64,000 nt of DNA from Gossypium raimondii. Taxonomy: Eukaryota > Streptophyta > Magnoliopsida > Malvales > Malvaceae. A program made the translations under genes and the position numbers. The notes under the pieces were generated by a model. It made no database searches. It saw nothing but the letters and a program-made list of their open reading frames with translations, and was not told where the DNA came from. Shown here in pieces: positions 59,991 through 64,000 of this stretch (its first letter is position 1; each line of letters opens with the position of its first letter). The DNA is taken from the NCBI RefSeq assembly GCF_025698545.1, contig NC_068576.1:1681501-1745500 (forward strand). The letters are read 5' to 3'.

Positions 59991-61437
59991 GTAAATGACA
60001 AAAATATATTTAGTCGTATCTTTATTTATACAACTATCATGTTATGAATTTAATCTCTGCAACACCTCTTACCCGATCTAATAATAGATTCTAGTACGAG
60101 ATGCTACATTTAAGCACATAATCATATTTTGAAATCACATTCATACTAAACCCAAGTACATGCCATCTCTAAAGTCTAAAATTTATATATATACCAAAAA
60201 GAACCTGAACTTTGAGAGTTGATGAGATCCTCATGAAGAAGTACTCATTGTATCTTTTATCTACTTCTTTTACCTACGCGTTCAAAATAAACACGTTAAG
60301 CTACATGAATAGCTTGGTAAGTACTCAATTGAATTCAATCTTATCATTTATATATATAATCTAAATAAAATTTGAATAACATTTATTCTCATAGTTTCTT
60401 TCATCAATATACTTAAAATTTTAATGTTAGAAAAAAAATCTGTTTTTCAAATGGTGTTCTTGCATAATGAAAAATAAAAATTTTAAAAATTGAGCTGGTT
60501 TGTAATGTTTATAGCAATAAACCCTTTACCGAAATCGCATCTGTGTTTTTGGCTAGATTGATCCTTGTTGTTCCTGGCTTTCAACCGAATGACTTCTCCG
60601 CTATTCTCGTACCACAATTTACTTTGAGCGTGGATTCAAACAATTCAAATGAAACACTAAACTAGAAATATATATATATTTTACTTTCAGTGTGAAAACA
60701 AAATCTCTTTCAACAGAAACCAGTAGAATTGTTATTCCGAAAAATAGAATTTATATTTAAAAAATAAATTCTCACTATTTTCGGACAAAATAACAATATC
60801 TCAAAGTTTTATTTTTTAGCCCTATTGGTGCCAACTATTTATATGAATAATAGGTGAAACCCCAGTTGAATTGTAGAAGTCTATTTCAAATAGAAAAATG
60901 AGCTCTTAATCTAATTAAGAGTATAGGGGGAGCAACCCTAGTTAAACAAACTAGTGCTTGTTGTCCCTCTATTTAAAAATAAGGGGATTTTGGGCCTCTC
61001 ACATATCGGGTCCAATTATAAGCACTTCCAGAACTTTTAACCCAATACTTTATAATTCAACCCAACCCAATATTTATTTTTCTATTTCCCAAAATAAACA
61101 TCTCAAATCAATTTAAATAAATTACTTCCCAATTTAATAATTTTCTCAACCAATTCTAACTTTGTTAAAATCATGACGACTTTACCGTAAAAGAAGCAAT
61201 GAGAAAATATATTTAATATTTTTACATTCAACTAATTCACTATGACTAAATGATTAATTTCTATTTTCAAACTTTATTTAATTCGAAAACCATAAATTCA
61301 TTTTCATGTCATTTTCATTTTTTGAGAAAACCATATTCATTTCCAAATGTTTTTCATTTCTCCATTTTTATCATTTCTATTCATTTTTGTTCATTTAATT
61401 ATACATGCAATTCATTTCTGGTTTCAACGAGCTAGTA
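59991..61437. repeat. LTR-type debris
   Basis: TGCAACACCTCTTACCCGAT at about 60057 is the reverse complement of a Gypsy LTR end (..GGGTAAGAGGTGTTGCA; compare GGGTAGGAGGTGTTACA at 43339), so a minus-strand LTR fragment starts there and runs right. The remainder to 61437 is AT-rich non-coding text of the same kind. Boundaries are not resolved. Confidence 0.4.
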
Positions 61438-62136
61438 GAGGGCCCGATTAGACATATGTGATTAATGTTCAAATGATTTATAATTAAGTTTCAACTTTTC
61501 ACCTACTAATTATAAACTCATTTAGTCATGAAGTCATTCCACTATAGTATTGTGATTGAGCTCTCCCCAATGACATACCATTACGAAAGCAACTCGATCA
61601 GTGTTCGTCCAATAACCTTGCCATAAATGTGTTACCCTTGTAGGATATCCTTAATCTTTTTAAGATAAATTCGTTCTCCCAATATGATTTTATTTTATCT
61701 TATTGTAACAATTACATCTTCCTTCATGAAAAGTCAATTACTATCAAACAGTAATCAAGTCATTCATCACAAAGGCGAACAACACATGACCACGTTTACT
61801 TTTCATCAACCATGTAATGCCAATAAGAGGATATCATTTACCTATATCTCGAGCTATGAATTTCACTATTGTGAATGACACTACATACTGTAGAAGTCAT
61901 ATACCCAATGCACCAGCTTTCAGTTCCTTATTTATTAGAACTCATACATTTATATACATCAAAGTATACAAGTCACAAATACATGGTCTATCATCCACTT
62001 AGGATTAATGTATGTCACACTTAGAACATCACAAGTGAATATATCCATAAACGGATTCAAGATCAATTCTTCTTAGGTCCAATCTGATGTACTGTCAGTC
62101 ATATCTATGTCTCTATCTTCTGGGAGTCATCCTAAA
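61438..62136 (+). repeat. Dispersed repeat, copy B (about 700 bp)
   Basis: Counterpart of 37385-38090, same strand. It is cut on the right at 62136 by an LTR end, so that LTR inserted into it later. Confidence 0.75.
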
Positions 62137-62640
62137 TGTTACACCCTTCACCCGATTCAGTTGCCGGACCCGAGCTATAGAATGTTATAGCAATTAATGA
62201 AATGGAAAACATCTATAATCAGCTTTAAACTAGAAATAAATAGCAAACATATCATACATTCATATTTGAAATCATACTAAATCAAAATCAAGTCTCAAAC
62301 GAGTTTTATGTATTTTGTGTTTTCTTTTGGTTTGCATTTTTTACATGATTTTTTGGAGATTTTATACAACAAATTAAAATAGAATTTTATTAACAACAAA
62401 GATTATTGAAGTTTAGACCATATTGCCTAAATTTATATTTAATTAGAATTTTAAATAATTTATATTTAATTAGAATTTTGAAAGGTTAATGGTCAAATTT
62501 AACTAAAAAAATAAAGGCTAAATTGAAAAAGATGAAAATATTGCGAACTAAATTTATCATTAAATAATAGTAGTAGTTTGATAAAAATGTTGGATTTTAA
62601 AATGGGTGGTTATTTAAAAAAAGATTAAGTGGGTAGTTAT
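62137..62640 (-). mobile_element. Gypsy LTR fragment
   Basis: The plus strand starts TGTTACACCCTTCACCCGAT, the reverse complement of the common LTR end ..ATCGGGTGAAGGGTGTAACA. The border with copy B of the dispersed repeat is sharp. The other end was not found. AT-rich text rightward has the style of these LTRs; the right limit is approximate. Confidence 0.5.
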
Positions 62641-63013
62641 GACAAGGATAAGCTTTAAAAATTAATATTCTTTCTAAAAAAAATCAAAATATTTAATTAT
62701 TCCTATTTTACTTTTGTACAATATTGGGTGATTCAAAGTGCATTTCAAATATAAGAGATCACTTTTTGATCGATATGCAAACATATCAACCCAAAAATGC
62801 CTGAATCCCATCTAAAAGTGAATCTCAAGTCCACTGATTTTTTAGACTTAGAAACTGAAAAAATAGGTGAACTTAATTTAATAAATTCCACCCAATCCGT
62901 GCACGTATCACTTCTATTAGGCATCACAAATCTATACTTCAGACCATATATCCACTTAGCACCTGCAATTTGGATTTTCTGAAGAATCCTCTTTCTATTT
63001 CCTTTAAGATAAT
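62641..63013. other. Spacer, no gene seen
   Basis: AT-rich sequence between two LTR remnants; the short frames look random. Confidence 0.35.
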
Positions 63014-63537
63014 TGTTGGGGATAAACCCGATTGAGCAACGAACAAGTGAAATAAAAAAAATTGAAAAGATCGAAAATAAATATTTTACATGAAAAAACC
63101 CCCCGAAGAGGATAAAAAACCACGAGCAAAGATAATTTCACTATAACGACAAAAACGAAGAGTAAAAAGATGGTGATAAAAACTAAACCCCGAAACCCAA
63201 AACAAGAACTCTCAAAACGTAAACACAAAATTTCTCTAAAAGCTTGTAAAAGCTAATACCTAAATGTGTAAAAGTGTTATCTTTCTAGGGTGGAAAATAG
63301 TCTATTTATAGGCTAAATCCTTAGGTCAAATAATATTAAAATAACCTACACTAATCAAAGTTTGATTAGGACAAATAATCAAAATTTGACTGGAAAAAGA
63401 AAACTGAGAAAATTGCATAACACGTCGCCTCATTGTGCTCGTTAGGACGTCAGCTATCACGTCGTCGGAAAGACGCCTCTTCTTTTATCGGGATGTCAAA
63501 CCTATTTCAACCCAAATACAAGGCATAACTCTAAAAA
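63014..63537 (-). mobile_element. Copia 3' LTR, about 0.52 kb
   Basis: The plus strand begins TGTTGGGGATAAACCC, so on the minus strand the LTR ends ..GGGTTTATCCCCAACA. Its start lies next to a polypurine tract (minus-strand AAGGTGGAGA, about 63540-63550). The first bases (ATTTTTAGAGTTATGCC) look like a mutated TG start. Confidence 0.6.
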
Positions 63538-63552
63538 TCTCCACCTTCACTC

Positions 63553-64000
63553 GTATTTCTATAATGCTTTCTTTGAAAGAGCTCGTAATGAGCCTATTTC
63601 ATACTATGCAAGATATTAACTGAGTTGAAACTGTGCTTTGAAGCTGAAAGACTTCTAGCCTTCAACTTGTGCATTGCCAAATCAAAACTGATCTGAGTCT
63701 AATTTTCAAGAACGCAATACCCTATCTTTTCAAAACTTACACCCAAAAGAGAATATATCTTATATGAAACAATCATACCTCTACTTCAGACGAGTTGACT
63801 TTGACTCTTCAACAGACGAGGGACGTCCGATTTCACTAGTCACCCTTAATCATTTTTGAACATAAAGACTGTCAATCTTTTTTTCTTTCATCAAAAGAAG
63901 AGCCCCACGGGATACATTAATGGCGCTTGACTCGATGTTTATTCTACAATAATTTGAGTCTAAATTTTCCAAAGAGATAAGATTTCTTTTTAAATCAGGT
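63553..64000 (-). pseudogene. Copia gag-pol remnant (gag-pre-integrase piece), cut by window edge
   Basis: At the right end the minus strand reads PDLKRNLISLENLDSNYCRI, then NVSRGALLLMKEKKIDSLYV. This is the gag-pre-integrase segment of Ty1/Copia polyproteins (typical 'LKRNLISLG.LD..G....G...V..G.....K......LY.L'). Within about 350 bp it passes into non-coding text and the polypurine tract, so integrase, reverse transcriptase and RNase H are deleted. The upstream part lies outside the window. Confidence 0.75.

Noticed and set aside
1-64000. CRISPR arrays, operons and ribosome-binding sites
   Set aside because: None seen, and not expected: the window is plant nuclear DNA with spliced genes.

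Overview
This is a nuclear window from a flowering plant, and I infer a eudicot of the cotton (Gossypium) type. It is very AT-rich, its genes carry short GT-AG introns, two intron-bearing plant elongator tRNA-Met genes are present, and most of the sequence between genes is old retrotransposon and DNA-transposon debris. The LTR styles (ends in GTTACA, LTRs of several kb) are ones I associate with cotton, but the species is an inference.

Six protein-coding genes can be rebuilt, most of them exon by exon. They are an ANTH-domain clathrin assembly protein (7857-9703, minus); a 21-exon phosphatidylserine decarboxylase of the C2/EF-hand type (12736-20980, minus); an XND1/NAC104-like NAC transcription factor (26594-27385, minus); an F-box/kelch protein of the At1g22040 type (33872-35290, minus); a small heavy-metal-associated (HMA) domain protein (52150-53277, plus); and a GPI-anchored lipid-transfer protein (57949-59044, minus). 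Two identical tRNA-Met(CAU) genes lie at 46900-46985 and 50851-50936, minus. The genes look like unrelated neighbours, as is normal in plants; nothing suggests an operon-like cluster.

Layout: 1-6.4 kb is a pile of nested repeats. It contains a Mutator-like element (3074-4454) that has captured the 5' end of an RNA polymerase II subunit RPB3 gene, and a hAT-type MITE with its 8-bp target duplication. Then come the ANTH gene (7.9-9.7), a decayed LINE (10.3-11.95) and the phosphatidylserine decarboxylase gene (12.7-21.0), whose introns carry a 216-bp unit repeated three times and a 205-bp tandem duplication. Next are a decayed LTR element with TATA box, primer-binding site and gag (23.5-24.8), the NAC gene, a hAT-like element holding a 102-bp-armed hairpin (30.1-31.7), and the F-box/kelch gene. 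Region 37.4-49.0 kb is LTR territory: a 3.7-kb solo LTR with a perfect GAGGG target duplication, a related LTR in the opposite orientation, and a deleted Copia element. Then follow the HMA gene, LINE and gag remnants, the lipid-transfer gene, and more LTR debris including a deleted Copia element at the right edge.

I found no wholly new biological system. The observations most worth checking are the RPB3-carrying Pack-MULE, the long hairpin at 30.4-30.6 kb as a possible small-RNA source, and the array of self-complementary motifs inside the solo LTR.
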